This document shows, in pieces, positions 21,223 to 32,684 of a stretch of DNA of 64,000 nt (positions within the stretch are counted from its first letter, which is position 1; every line of letters begins with the position of its first letter). Source of the DNA: Chlamydomonas reinhardtii (taxonomy: Eukaryota; Chlorophyta; Chlorophyceae; Chlamydomonadales; Chlamydomonadaceae); NCBI RefSeq assembly GCF_000002595.2, contig NC_057011.1:2817087-2881086 (forward strand), read 5' to 3'. The position numbers were made by a program, and so were the translations under genes. The notes under the pieces were generated by a model that worked only from the letters and a program-made list of their open reading frames with translations, had not been told where the DNA came from and did no database searches.

Positions 21223-24200
21223 CTAGGGCCCTGCTAACGGCCTTCCTTCCATCTCCAAGAGCTCTCGTAGCCGCTTAGTAAAATGCCGCATCTGGGCACC
21301 ACCTCCGGAACCTGCCGCGAGCAGCCGTAACGCCACTTCCGGGCACATGGCGTCACATGCCAACTGCAGCATCGCCTCGACGATTGGTGCCGCTGGCTTC
21401 CAGCCCTCGCTCCGCTCCCACTTCTCCGACAGCAGCTGCCTAACCAGCCCGATCATCCGCAATTTCCCGCTCACGCTGCTGCTAGACATCTGCACATCCC
21501 GGACAGCCATGCCCAGCTGCTTGTGCTCCATGCCCCTGTCCACGCCGCCGAAGAGGCAGTACGGCAGGCACACCCCGACGCTGAATACGTCAAAGCCCTG
21601 CACATGCAAGGGGCCGCGCCATGCCCGGGCGCCCCGGCTGGGCAACACCGGCGACGGGGTGGCCTGGGCCGCGAGGGGCTTGATGCCATCGCCCTCCGGA
21701 GGCCGGAACGTCTTAGTGCCGGCCTGTGAGTGGAGTGGCGGGGGTGGGGTGTCTTGGAGGCTACGGACAACCGTCACAGCTGTCCAGCCCGCACACCAGC
21801 CCGCACACACGCGCACGCACCTGGCTGTGAGCGGTACCAGCTGCGACCATCAAGTCAAAATCGGCCAGGGCGCCCAGCAGCAAGTCACCACCCTCTCCGC
21901 CGCTGCTGTACACCTGTAGGGACGGGGCGGCACGCGCGTTGGTTTGGAGGGGAGGGTCGGTGGTGAAAACACAAGATGCACCGCCCCACTGCGACTAACC
22001 GCGCCTTACCATAATGTTCTCCGGCTTGAGGTCACGGTGCACGAGCCCAGCCGAGTGGAGTGAGGCGCACCCCTCTGCCGCGTCCGCCAGGCACATTAGG
22101 ACGTCCGCAATTGGGCAGCGGCACAGGTTGTCGAGCAGGGTATTATGCCGAGCGGCCGGTATAGCAAGCCCGGTCACCGCGCCGTCGGGACCGTGCACAG
22201 CGCCCAGCACGCAGGGGCGTGAGGTATGGGCTGACACAGCTCGAGGCCATCACGTTTGCACAGACATACTTGAAGACTGCGTCAGATGGGGCCTGGTGAC
22301 GGTGCTTGTAGCGCTTGATGGCGACCCAGGTGCCGTTTACCACCCCTGCGGTCACCGTGCCGAACCCTCCCTCCCCGAACTTGACTAGACCAGCAGCCGT
22401 TTGGGCGCCCTTGTTCCCTGCCTCCGCCAAAGCAGCCCGCTCCATGCCGCAGGCTTCCGCCTCCGTATACCTGGTGACGGCCTTGATGGAGAAGCCAAGC
22501 TGCTGCCATGTCGACTCGGAGGCCTCCAGCACATCCACGGCGCCCGCTGCCGGCAGTGGCGCCGCCTCCTCGGGCAGCACCTCCGCCGGCGCGCCGCCTG
22601 AGCCCTCCGCCGCCGCCGCCGCAATGCCCAAACGCTGGGTGTTGGGCGGCACAGCCACGGCGCCCGCTGCCGGCAGTGGCGCCGCCTCCTCGGGCAGCAC
22701 CTCCGCCGGTGCGCCGCCTGAGCCCTCCGCCAGCGCGCCGCCTGAGCCCTCCGCCGGCGCGCCGCCTGAGCCCTCCGCCAGCGCGCAGCCTAGGCCCTCC
22801 GCCGCCGCCGTCTTGGCCGAGAGCTCCATCGGCGGCGCGAGGAAGCCCAGGTCTGACTCCGGGAGCCGCTGACGCCACCAGGCAGCGACGACGGAGACGT
22901 TGGACATGTTGGCCACCGGGTACGCGTCCACCTCCACCGACTCTGGCTTGGCACCAGGCTCGCCATAGAATTTGGCGAAGACCCACGCCTGGTAGGCAGC
23001 CGTGCTCCCTGCAGGCGCGTGGCACATGCGCGGATTGTTTAGATGACTTGATCCGCACCCAGTCCGCCACGCAGGATTCCACACCGCCCCCCTGCCCACC
23101 CACCCTCTTGCTTGACGCTGAAGCGGTGCACCAGAACCATCGGGCCGAACTCCAGCACGCTCTCGACGATTTCCTCGGGGTGCAGCCCAGGCCCCAGCTT
23201 GCTCCAGTAACCTGACTGGCACATCAGCACCAGCGCCTGCGACAGGAACGATGAAGGGCCCCGTCGGCGACCGGCACACACAATCGAATGGATAGGTAGT
23301 GTACAGACTCGCACCTTGAACACCCCGTTCACCCCCAGAATCCTCCCCGTGTTGGCCACCGCAGCTGCGTTTATGCCCTCAAAGAAGCTGTACATGAACT
23401 CGGTGCGCGCCCGCTGCGGCAGCACCCGCTCCCAGCTGGCGCCCTCTGCAAGCTCCATGTTGTGCTGCAAGTTGAGGATGCCGGTCCTGTCCGCCACCCG
23501 CTGTGCAAGCTGTACATACACGCCGAAATCCTGCACGTGAGCCCTAAGAACCCTCCGTCTGGTCTGCACGGTGTCTTCCACCAAGCTCGAGATGTCGCTG
23601 ATGTCCGCTGGCGGCACGAGCCCTGGGTGGGAGGGGGAAGGTAGGGCAGATTGACGCGGAGAAAGCGTTTTGTGATCCCCTTCATACCACAGCCAACGAC
23701 GGGGTGATACGCGCGGGGCGGTGCGTTCCATTGTATCTGCTTGGAGGCAAGGGAGCTGCAACCCGAGAGCACGCGCGCGCACCTTTCTTCTGCATCGTTA
23801 AAAGCCGTGGCGTGCGACAACTCCACAGCCCACGCCGTGCCCACGCCTACCGCACCCTTGGCGAAGATAAGCGCCCTGCGCATGGAAACGGGAAGGGGGC
23901 CAGCGGTCAGCGTCAATCACCAAAGTCCTCTCACCCGTATTGCCAACCCATCAACCTATCCAATCCCACACACCAAACTACCCGCCCCCGCGTGAGCACG
24001 CGACCCATCCACCCTGAAGTACCTGCCCATCGCCCCGCCAAGGCCGAAGAAGACACTTGACGAGCTGAGGCCCAGCGCCACCAGGAAGATCATGATGCGC
24101 CGGAGCCCCGAGGCAGTGACGCCGCCAGGCATCCCACCTTCGGCACCCCGATGCTGCCGTAATGCCTCTCGTTGGTCTTGGAGATCTTGTCGATGGTGAT

Positions 24201-24830
24201 GTACATCAGTGACAGGGGGCCCGGGGGCGTCCGCTGCTGCCGCCCCGTGCTGTCGTCCCGTGGCGGCAGTGGCGCGGCAGCCGCTTGCAAGTGCAGGGGC
24301 ATACGCTGGCACCGCCAGCAGGTGCCCCGTCCCCAGGCTCCGCCAGTGCCGCCCCGTGCTGTCGTCCCGTGGCGGCAGTGGCGCGGCAGCCGCTTGCAAG
24401 TGCAGGGGCATACGCTGCACCGCCAGCAGGTGCCCCGTCCCCAGGCTCCGCCAGTGCAGCCGCCTCGTCACCAGGCGGCACCGGCAGCGGCGGCAGCTCG
24501 CCGCCTGCCGCAGCGGCCACCGCCAGCAGCTGCTGCGCCGCCAGCCTCCCCGCCCCCCGCCGGCTCCGCCTGCGCAGCGGTGATGGGCGCCGCGGCGGCC
24601 GCCTCGCCTGGCTCCTCGTCATCCACGCCACCGGCGCCCTCCTCATCCGAGGCGTCAGTTGGGCTGCCGACATCCGAGCTGCTGCTGCTGTTGCTGCTCC
24701 TGCTGCCCTGGCAGCGGGCGAGTCGGGCAAGGTCCACCCGCCTGAGGGCCGCCAGGAACTGCTGCCTCCCCAACTCCCCGCACGACAAGAAGTTCAGGAA
24801 CTGCAATGGAAATCCGCTACTGGGCGCCAC
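21223..24830 (-). CDS. Protein kinase domain gene (multi-exon)
   Basis: Kinase exons are clear. 22990-22270 holds GEGGFGTVTAGVVNG (Gly loop) and WVAIKRYK (ATP Lys). 22230-22010 holds GLVHRDLKPENIM (HRD loop). 21913-21821 holds ADFDLMVAAGT, so the DFG metal motif is DFD. 21726-21223 holds TKTFRPPEG and FDVFSVGVCL, then a C-terminal tail. Upstream exons (about 23900-22880) read FMYSFFEGINAAAV, YWSKLGPGLHPEE and YGEPGAKPESVEV, with Ala/Glu/Pro repeats (AEGSGGAPAEVLPEEAAP) before the kinase; no known domain. A hydrophobic stretch (MIFLVALGLSSSSVFFGLGG, about 24100-24040) suggests a membrane anchor. The first exon and the 24.2-24.8 kb part are uncertain. Family: eukaryotic Ser/Thr-Tyr kinase-like; activity uncertain because of DFD. 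Confidence 0.6.
24239..24470. repeat. 109-bp tandem repeat (about 2.4 units)
   Basis: CGCCCCGTGCTGTCGTCCCG occurs at 24241 and 24350, and the CACCGCCAGCAGGTGCCCC segment occurs once more at about 24418. It lies at the 5' side of the kinase gene and makes its upstream exon structure unclear. Confidence 0.85.
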
Positions 24831-25304
24831 CGGGAGCGGCCCCGCTGCAGGACACCCCAGGTGGAAACGCCACAGCTGGGTAACATCACCGCTGCCGCTC
24901 CCCAGCTGCTGCAGACACCGATTGCGCCTTCACGAGGATGGGGGCGCCCCCTGCCAGGCGACACTGGAGATCTCCACGCAGGAGGTCGCACTTGCTTCCG
25001 AGGCCTAACGCTGGCGAGCATTTGGTCATTCAATGAGAGTGTGTGGCGTGCATGGCGAGCTTGTGGCTAGTAGTGCTATTAGTGTCACGACTTTTTGGAC
25101 AAATGGACATTCACAATTGGCCCATTGCCCCGTTGCAAGAATGCCTGTTCGGCCGATGGGGCCCGCGATGGCGCCCGGATGGGGCCCCCGACGCGGGCCT
25201 CCCACCTCTAGAGCTGCCCGCTCCGTGTCCCGGAATCCAGTTATACAATACACCGAAAGCGATGCAATTTACGGCAGCTTCGAACTGGCCTGGAGCAGGT
25301 TAAC

Positions 25305-26275
25305 TTGGTCGTCCGCTACCTCCGCCAGTCAAACCGCGCTCTCTGGCGCGATATACCAGATATACCAGCCATGGCTAAGCCATATGCACTTGAAGTCCAT
25401 TATCACTACATAGGCCATGCCCGCATCCTCGTGTCCACGCGGCCTTCCGACAAGTTCTTCATCTCCGGAGACGCGCTGACTTCAAAGAGGCGACTGGCCT
25501 CTGTACAGACCAGGTGTTCATCGTCGGCGGCACAGGCAATTACGTGAAGGACCTGGGCGAGAAGGGTGAGCTTGGCGGGGGACCTGAGATCTTTGACTGG
25601 GAACAGGGCCGTTTGTTTGCGCCTTGGCGCTCCCGGCATTCATGCAGCTGCAGATCTCGACGCGAGTCTGACAGCACGCTATGATAGGTAGAGTTGCCTG
25701 CTTGTCGCCTGGCGGCCTTCAGCGCGTTGACATTGCCGCCTGCCTTGACTTTGCCCTCTGACGCCTCACTGACTTCGCTACTGCTGCCACTGCCGTCTGT
25801 GTGATGCAGGTTTCATAGACGCCTGCAAGACCACCAGCGCTACCCGGATCTTCCCTGACACGCAGCATCACAATGTGCCCGGCTTGCCCTTCACCGGGAT
25901 GAGCAACGTCGCTGGCGTCAATAGCCCAGACGCGCTGTCACCCTTCGCTATCGTCACGGACAAGGACATCGACCGCGCTGACAACGACCCCAACCACATC
26001 TTCGTGCGGCCCGACCCCATCCCGGCGTCACCCTTCTACATCCTCGCACTACCCCTGGCGGTGACGGGCGCGGCGGCCGACAACACTCCCGCGGCGCGGC
26101 GCCTGGCGGTCGGCACGACGCCGGCGCCCAACGGCGCGCTGCACCGGTCCCACACCCCCGCCAGCCCCCTGGCGACCCTGACGACCCCCGGCATGCTCAG
26201 GGTCGGCGCTCGTGGGGCCACGGTGGCCAGGCCGTCGAGACGGAGGTCTGCGGCGGCGCGCAGCATTCCGGATTA
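25305..26275 (+). pseudogene. Remains of an unknown plus-strand gene, part 1
   Basis: Not recognised. The first stretch reads YALEVHYHYIGHARILVSTR then DKFFISGD; the frame then shifts by one base and continues FKEATGLCTDQVFIVGGTGN to a GAGAAGG|GTGAGC donor near 25565. A second exon opens after GATGCAG at about 25808 (FIDACKTTSATRIFPDTQHH ... FAIVTDKDIDRADNDPNHIF). It ends in a low-complexity Ala/Arg/Pro tail with a stop at 26276. The mix of a good acceptor and a frame break suggests a decaying gene. Confidence 0.35.
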
Positions 26276-26494
26276 GCCCCTGGAGACCATCTTCCAGGTG
26301 AGTGAAGGCGGTTGCATTGTGCTACGGGCTTCTCACGGCACCAGAACTACCTAGTGTGCGTCTCTCTTTTGCAGCACAGCCGGGGTTGGTGGCGCCAAGT
26401 TGGGCCCTGGTAGCATGTGATGGCTTGGCGTCTTCGGGCGCTCGGACTGTCCGCTCTGTAACATCCGCATTCTAAGCGTATCTCTCTTCCCTCC

Positions 26495-27048
26495 AAAAGC
26501 TGCTTTCCCTGCATGACCCCTCCCTCCTGCCTCCCTACCGCACGCAGAAGCTCATGGTTATGAAGCACCACGAAGCACTCAGTGAGGACGACATCGACTA
26601 TCTGAGCATGACCGTGCTCGTGGTCAGCCGCAAGATCGGCATCTTCTCCGATATGTGTAAGTAGCCAGCGGCAGCGGGACTTGTACCTGGGTTGGGTTGG
26701 CGGGCGGGTTGGGTTTTGTTGCGGAGCCCGGGCGCATGCAGCGGCGAAGTGGTGTGCTGCCCCTCTCCCGGCCCCAGCATGCGTGTGTAGCCCCTCTCCC
26801 GGCATGCACGTGCAGTATCTCTTGTTCCAAATTCGCACTTGCACTCGCCGTGCGTTTACCTGTGTGATGTACTCTCCCTTGTGCAGCCATGAGCTGGATG
26901 CCGATTTGCGCCGAGAAGGGGCTGCTGCTGCGCAACAAGGACAGCGCTTGCCGACACCACCAACACTGAGCTGCAGCGCCTCTCACTGAACGGGGCGGTT
27001 GATGCAGCGGGCACCGCCTTCGCGTACATACTTGCGGGCACATTCTAG
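26495..27048 (+). pseudogene. Remains of an unknown plus-strand gene, part 2
   Basis: One exon-like stretch (PYRTQKLMVMKHHEALSEDD, then IDYLSMTVLVVSRKIGIFSD) ends at a T|GTAAGT donor near 26657. After an intron of about 230 bases a short stretch (ELDADLRREGAAAAQQ) follows. It may belong with the exons at 25.3-26.3 kb. No family recognised. Confidence 0.3.
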
Positions 27049-27529
27049 GCCGCATCTGTCGTAGTGTCATTGTGCACACATTCGCTGATTGATGTTAAGG
27101 GCCACTTCAAGAGAAAGGAAGCATCTTGTTACATCTTGTTGGGTGCACAGACAGACGCTCATACGCGCAAATGATACACGTTCACAGCATGTTTTCACAC
27201 CAGGTATAGCCGCGCCTGCATTCAGTGTGCTGGGCTTTCATGCGAGGGTTGTTCATCATAGGAACATCTGGACTCAATCAAGCAACTCTGCTGACGTTCT
27301 TCACGTGTTCGTCCATTGTAATCGGCCCGCTTCATCTGCAATACATCAGGCCGTCCATCCGCCATCATTCACTGCTTTAGAGGGGCGCGGGATACACAGC
27401 GGGAGTGGTGTCTTGAAGGGCGGCCGATGGGTGCAGGAGGGATGGTCTGAGGGGGGGAGGCGAAGTACCCAGAAGGGCGTAGGACACACGTCAGATGGGT
27501 AACACGAGGTGAGTGGGATGGGCATGAGA
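27049..27529. other. No gene seen
   Basis: Ordinary sequence between the unknown gene remains and the 34-bp minisatellite. No intron-exon pattern or repeat recognised. Confidence 0.35.
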
Positions 27530-27843
27530 GGGGAGCATGGAGTGACGGGGGAGGGATGGGGGAGTGGCGCGTGGAGTGACGGGGGAGGGATGGGGGAGGG
27601 GCGCGTGGAGTGACGGGGGAGGGATGGGGGAGGGGCGCGTGGAGTGACGGGGGAGGGATGAAGGAGGGGCGCGTGGAGTGACGGGGGAGGGATGGGAGAG
27701 GGGCGCGTGGAGTGACGGGGGAGGGATGGGGGAGGGGCGCGTGGAGTGACGGGGGAGGGATGGGGGAGGGGCGCGTGGAGTGACGGGGGAGGGATGGGGG
27801 AGGGGCGCGTGGAGTGACGGGGGAGGGATGGGGGAGGGGCGGG
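27530..27843 (+). repeat. 34-bp minisatellite (about 9 units)
   Basis: Units of the type GTGGAGTGACGGGGGAGGGA plus TGGGGGAGGGGCGC, start to start 34 bp (27571, 27605, 27639 ...). Strong purine strand bias on the plus strand. Pro/Ser-rich minus-strand frames across it are artefacts. Confidence 0.95.
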
Positions 27844-28803
27844 GCGATGGGTGGTAGAGGAACCGTGGCGGGATGCCATGAGGAAGTCAGGAGGGGTGCT
27901 GGGCGGATGGGCGCCCCTGAGGTGTACTGGCGAGGTGTGGTGCCTGGATGAAGCGGGGAAGAAGCGGGGAAGAAGGTGCCTGGTTCCCAGAGTGCCACAC
28001 ACAGTTGCAGGCATCAGCGCAGGCGCGGCGTGGCGTTTCAGGTAAGCTGTTGTTTGCTGCCTGTTTGTTTGCGTGGCCTGAGTTCCCTTGCTGGGTCTCA
28101 CTCCATATCCTGCTCGGCGTGTTTGCAGCGCAGCCATCCATGCGGTGCTGGCGTGCTGCTCGCACGTGATATGGACGTTCTTAACCCACGCTGGTGCATG
28201 CCTGCAGGTGCCGCGCTGACGCTGTGGGTTTGTTTCCTGACCGTCGGCTGTCAGTTAGTCCAACGTGCGCGTGCGTGGCCGGGGTATTATTCAGCTGGGT
28301 TCATGCGTGCACAAAGGTACTTTGTGGGCCGCATGGTTTAACGCGCTTGCTCCCCTGCCTGTTGTTTGTCCCGCTGCAGTTGAGGCTTATTGCAAGCGCA
28401 ACCAGGCTGCGCGGCGCGCCACTACTGTGCAGTGGAGCCTGGGCCGTTTCCTACACCTGGTGTTGCAGAGTTCAAAATGTACAACACGCTAGCTAACCCT
28501 CCTGGCATACTTTTAATGGCGCGAACAGTTCCAGTAACGCTGCTGGCGCATACAGCTCGCGTGCCATAATTAGAAGTTCCTAACGTATGCCTTCATAGTT
28601 GACTTCGTTGCTGCCGCTACAAGGTTTGCTTCATAACCCACCCGTTCACATACCTTGCCACACGATGCTGCAGGACCGCACGTGCCACAAGCGATTTCCA
28701 TGTGCACGGCAGAGCTTTCACCCCTTCCAGTCCTGCCTTTCCACACGTCGCCCCAATGTCGGCCTGCATGTAGCTTGCCTGGGACCATACTTCAGCCATG
28801 CTC
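27844..28803. other. No firm gene; some exon-like borders
   Basis: A CAG|GTAAGC-type donor at about 28040 and a TTTGCAG acceptor at about 28130 hint at a short gene on the plus strand, but the pieces between carry no recognisable protein. Confidence 0.3.
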
Positions 28804-29118
28804 CACCTGCCCCTCAATCCCTGGGGGGTCCGACAGGGGGGCGCCGCCCCCCTGTCAAAGAGAGAACCCGGGGCCCCGAGGGATCAGTAGTAATGATCAT
28901 CCCAACAATGATAATGCTGCACTTCGCGCCGCGTTCCAGGGGGGTCGACAGGGGGGCGCCGCCCCCCTGTCCATTTCCGGGGGGTGCAGGGGGGCTGGCC
29001 CCCCTGCGGGAATACCTGTGTTACGCCCGCCTCAAATGCTTCCCCGCCCTCCGGCTCTTCAATGTGGCCACCCTCGGGGGCGGGCGGGGGCATGCGGGTC
29101 TAGAGGCCTTGTATTATT
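28804..29118 (+). repeat. Retroposon 3' end, copy 2, with three GC-rich hairpins
   Basis: The last 89 bases (29030-29118) match 1706-1794 and end TTGTATTATT. Upstream lie two copies of a perfect 12-bp inverted repeat with a one-base centre (GACAGGGGGGCG / CGCCCCCCTGTC, at about 28828 and 28949). A third hairpin follows (GCAGGGGGGC-TG-GCCCCCCTGC, about 28985). Probably the 3' part of a LINE or SINE; no coding part is present. Confidence 0.5.
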
Positions 29119-30699
29119 GAGCAGCGAGGAAGAGGGGGTCAGTGAGGCGTTTGCAGAGGTTATACTTGCTAGACGCAGGGTAGAAGCAAGGTGGAAGGCA
29201 GAAGCGGGTTAGGGCCGGACGCGGGGTGCGAGGGGGCAGGAGAGGTGTCGGGCGCGGGGCGTGGCGGTTCGGGCCACACGCCGTGCATATACGATATGTA
29301 AGTCGAAGTCTTCTTCTCACCGTCTCGGTTTTCGCGTGTTCCTTTGAGCCCAATACGCCTTCGATACAGTTTTAACCAGTGCACAAAGCAGTGCGTTACG
29401 ACGACGCTCCAGGTGCGAGCACGAAGACACTAGAATCGTGATGCCAACTCCTTGTAGGACGCTCCTGAGCCCGGCCGCTTTGCTCCGTCGCGTTGACTTT
29501 GACCTGGCCAAACGCAGCCCTAGCCGCGAAGCTGCGCCCCCCTTCACTCCGCTGCAGAAGTCTGTGCGAGTTCGGGACTTTGGTCCCCCTCGACCCGAAG
29601 CCTGTTTGTGGCGACTACGCAGCGAGCAAGGAAGCGAAACAAATTGGAACCGCTTCCTCACTAGGTACGCTAATGGTTATTCAAGGGCAAGTATAGTGAG
29701 CGCTGTGTTTAAGGAGATGCGGGTCCAGTAAAGCCTCGCTCCGGCCCCTCGCTGCCCTTAAGCTCGCAAGCTGGAACCGACCCCCCCATCCGGAGCCCCC
29801 ACCCCGACCCCCTCTGCGCACCTCCGACCCCGCCAGCCCCGCTTACCACAATCTATATGCATGTGTGCGCATAGCCCAGAAGGCGCAGGGCCATCCCAAA
29901 GACCTGACCGAACTTCGCCTTGTCCATTGTCGCATGTTGCCCCCACACGCGCACCCTGCCCACGCCGCCCGCATCCACAGGAAAGTAAAGTAAGAGCTTT
30001 CACCACAGCAAGAGCCCAGGCGCTAGGACACTCCAAGGTGTGTTCGCATGTGGGGGCACAACGCGAGGCAAGGGGCTTTGGCCGTGCAAACAAGCCCAGC
30101 TAGTCACCAGGTCACCTAAGCTTCACAGGGTATAGACGTGCATGACAAGAGGAGGCGCGTAGACGCAGATTCCAGGCTTCTGCCGTACTCTTAAGCGGAC
30201 GGGGCAGCGGGCAAATCCTCGCCAGGCCTCGCCTGATATTAGGGCTTGGCGCTGTGGAAAGTGGAGCTCAAATTGGAGAGGTTGACATCAAGTTTGGGGG
30301 CGAAACGTGAGGCGGGGCAGGGGCGACGATGGGGGTCTCGGCCGAACTCGCACAGACTTCTGCAGCGGAGTGTGCTGTCGCGTTCGCCAGGACATGCCAT
30401 ATCAGGCCAGATAGTAGCCTGATCACACCTATGCAGATATCTGTGTTGACGACAATCGATCACGCCCCAAAATGCAGGATGTTGGTCGGTCAATTCCGTG
30501 ACTTGAGCCTCGACGAGCACGTTTTACCCTGCCGTCAAGCGCTATTGCTCCAATAGATTGCATGTAGCATATACATTAAGTGGCGAAGTCTGTATCCCGC
30601 TCTGCCTTTGGCTTATTGAAAATGCGCACAACACGCACAAGCGAACATGACGTTGTAGAGCCGAGGCCAGTGAGCTAGCACAAGCAAAAAGAAAAGCGT
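29119..30699. other. No gene seen; contains a 31-bp inverted repeat pair
   Basis: 29545-29575 and 30342-30372 are perfect inverted copies (CACTCCGCTGCAGAAGTC... on the plus strand at the left). The sequence between is not symmetrical. A plus-strand frame at 29438-29731 has no known domain. Confidence 0.45.
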
Positions 30700-32290
30700 G
30701 AGCATGAGCAGCGACCGCAACTGCTACGTTACCTTTGACGAGATAACCGCGCGCCAAGCTGCGCCACTCCGGCGTCCTAATGCTTGTGACTCTCAGCTGG
30801 TGTATACGGCTGTCAGAGGCTGGGCTGGCGCAGACTGGCCGCAGACTACCAAGCGAAGGCTGCGATGCGTTGTGATAACGCGAACCCCAAGAGACCCACC
30901 TGGAACACAGCCAGGCATCCGCGGTGAGCCAGGAGTAGTACGTACATGCGAGGACAAGAGGAAAGAGAACGGCAGAAAGGAGGGTGCGGCATGGCGAGTG
31001 TCAAAACGTTGAGGCCGGCGCAGAAAATAAACCAGGGTGGCTGCTTAGCTGCGGCCGGGCTGACGTGAAGGCTGACTGGCTGCTGTATATGGTGAGCTGA
31101 GACTGGTATGAAAGGCTGGTGCCGGCCAGGCGAGTTGGGCATGAGGCGCTGCTGCATGGGGACATGACGCTCTGTAGGCCATGGGGTAAACTGACTTGGG
31201 GCGACGTCTCCTGGCTTGCATATTTGGCTGGGGAAAGCGCACCCCCCGGACGGCACGCGGTGGAACCCCCATGATTTATTGTCCTTCAGACATCACTTAG
31301 GGACGGCGTGGTGGCATCCTTAAAGGACTATCTATCAGGGGGTTTTGGGTGCCGTCACGTGGGCGCCTCCCTGGGGACACGGTTTGTCCTGGAGTGGGAC
31401 CCGCTTGCAGAGGGCGCGATGTCAATGTAGGCCGACAATGCAATCTAGCATGCGGGGGGCTTGGAAGGGACCAATGCAATCAGGGGCCGACGGATCTGTG
31501 GGCTGGGGCTGCAAGGGCTCCAAACCACTGCTCTGCTGTAGTTTTGGCGGCTTGGTCGGTGCAGTATTTGTAGATTGCAGCGCGGGTGGTGTCGTCGCTG
31601 GGGGCGTATATGCCAATGGCGTGTACTGGCGTGCTATGTGGTGGTACAATGCGTATGTGGCAGACGTGGCCTGCCAGGCGTGTGTCTGTGTTGTGTGCAT
31701 TCATGTCCGTGGTGCCAGACAGGCGGCTAAATTAGCGAAGTGTTTGCTAGTGAATGCGAATGCAAGACGCCGTCGCGAGCTCCAGGCTAGCAATAAACAT
31801 CACGAAACAAGTTAGTGTCAGCGGCAATGCGGTTACTTGTTACCTTCGAGACGAGACACCGGTGCGCGCTCCACGCTGCTCCGCATTCGGCACGCCAAAC
31901 GGAGTCCGAGTGTCGTGGAGACTGCTGCCGCTTGCAGGGGCGGACGTGTTCCAGCTCGCAACTGGGCTGCTGCCATTCGCCGCGACAACGCGTAACCCAC
32001 AAAATGCACCCACCTGGAACGAAGCCAGGCATCCGCGGGCGCCCATGGAGCATATGCGTGGGCAAGCGGAAAGAAAGGGAGAAGAAAGAAGCGGCGTGGC
32101 GGATGTCAGTAACCGATGCCGGCCAAAGCTGCCGAGCAAGTGAAGCAGGGTGGCTGCCTAGCTGGGGGCGGGCTGATTAAAGGGCTGAACGGCGGCTGCA
32201 CCGGGCGAGCTGTGCTGGTAGTATGTACTGGCGCCGGCCAAGCGTGGTAAGTATGGGCGCCGCTGCATGGATCCCGCCCCCATGTGCCGC
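30700..32290 (+). repeat. Two diverged copies of a ~0.5 kb repeat, direct orientation
   Basis: About 30715-31170 and 31810-32290 share an order of similar blocks: a GTTACCTT(T/C)GA start, CCCACCTGGAAC, GCCAGGCATCCGCGG, CAGGGTGGCTGC, GCCGGCCA and CGCTGCATGG, with many differences between. No protein seen. The sequence between the copies is unique here. Confidence 0.55.
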
Positions 32291-32684
32291 GGCGAGGCTG
32301 GCGACGATGCAGTGGCGTACAGCTGACAGCTGAGACGGACGGGCGCGGACCGCTGTGCGGTTCCCCACACCCGTCCAGGGACCGGCCCACGCACGGTGCA
32401 GCGGGGCCGGCCGGGTGGGGGAACCGTGCCGACAGCTGAGTGGGCGGCGGGCTGAGGGCTGGCCGAGGGGAACGAGGTCGGTGCGTGTCCACGGCATGTA
32501 CCCGAAACAGCTGAAAAGCCAAACCAATAATCAGATACTCCAGAACCAAATAACCAAGGTGTAATACGACGGAGACTCGTCCGCGCAGTGCTGCAATCGC
32601 GTGCATGCGGTCGCGTGAATGCTCAGGCTGCACCCGCAAGCGGGAGGCTCGCCAGTTCCACACGCTCGAGGGCGGAACCTAAAG
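32291..32684. other. No gene seen
   Basis: GC-rich sequence between the diverged repeat and the LINE endonuclease fragment. No motif recognised. Confidence 0.3.

Noticed and set aside
27346-28137. Pro/Ser/His-rich minus-strand protein
   Set aside because: Produced by the 34-bp minisatellite; composition only.
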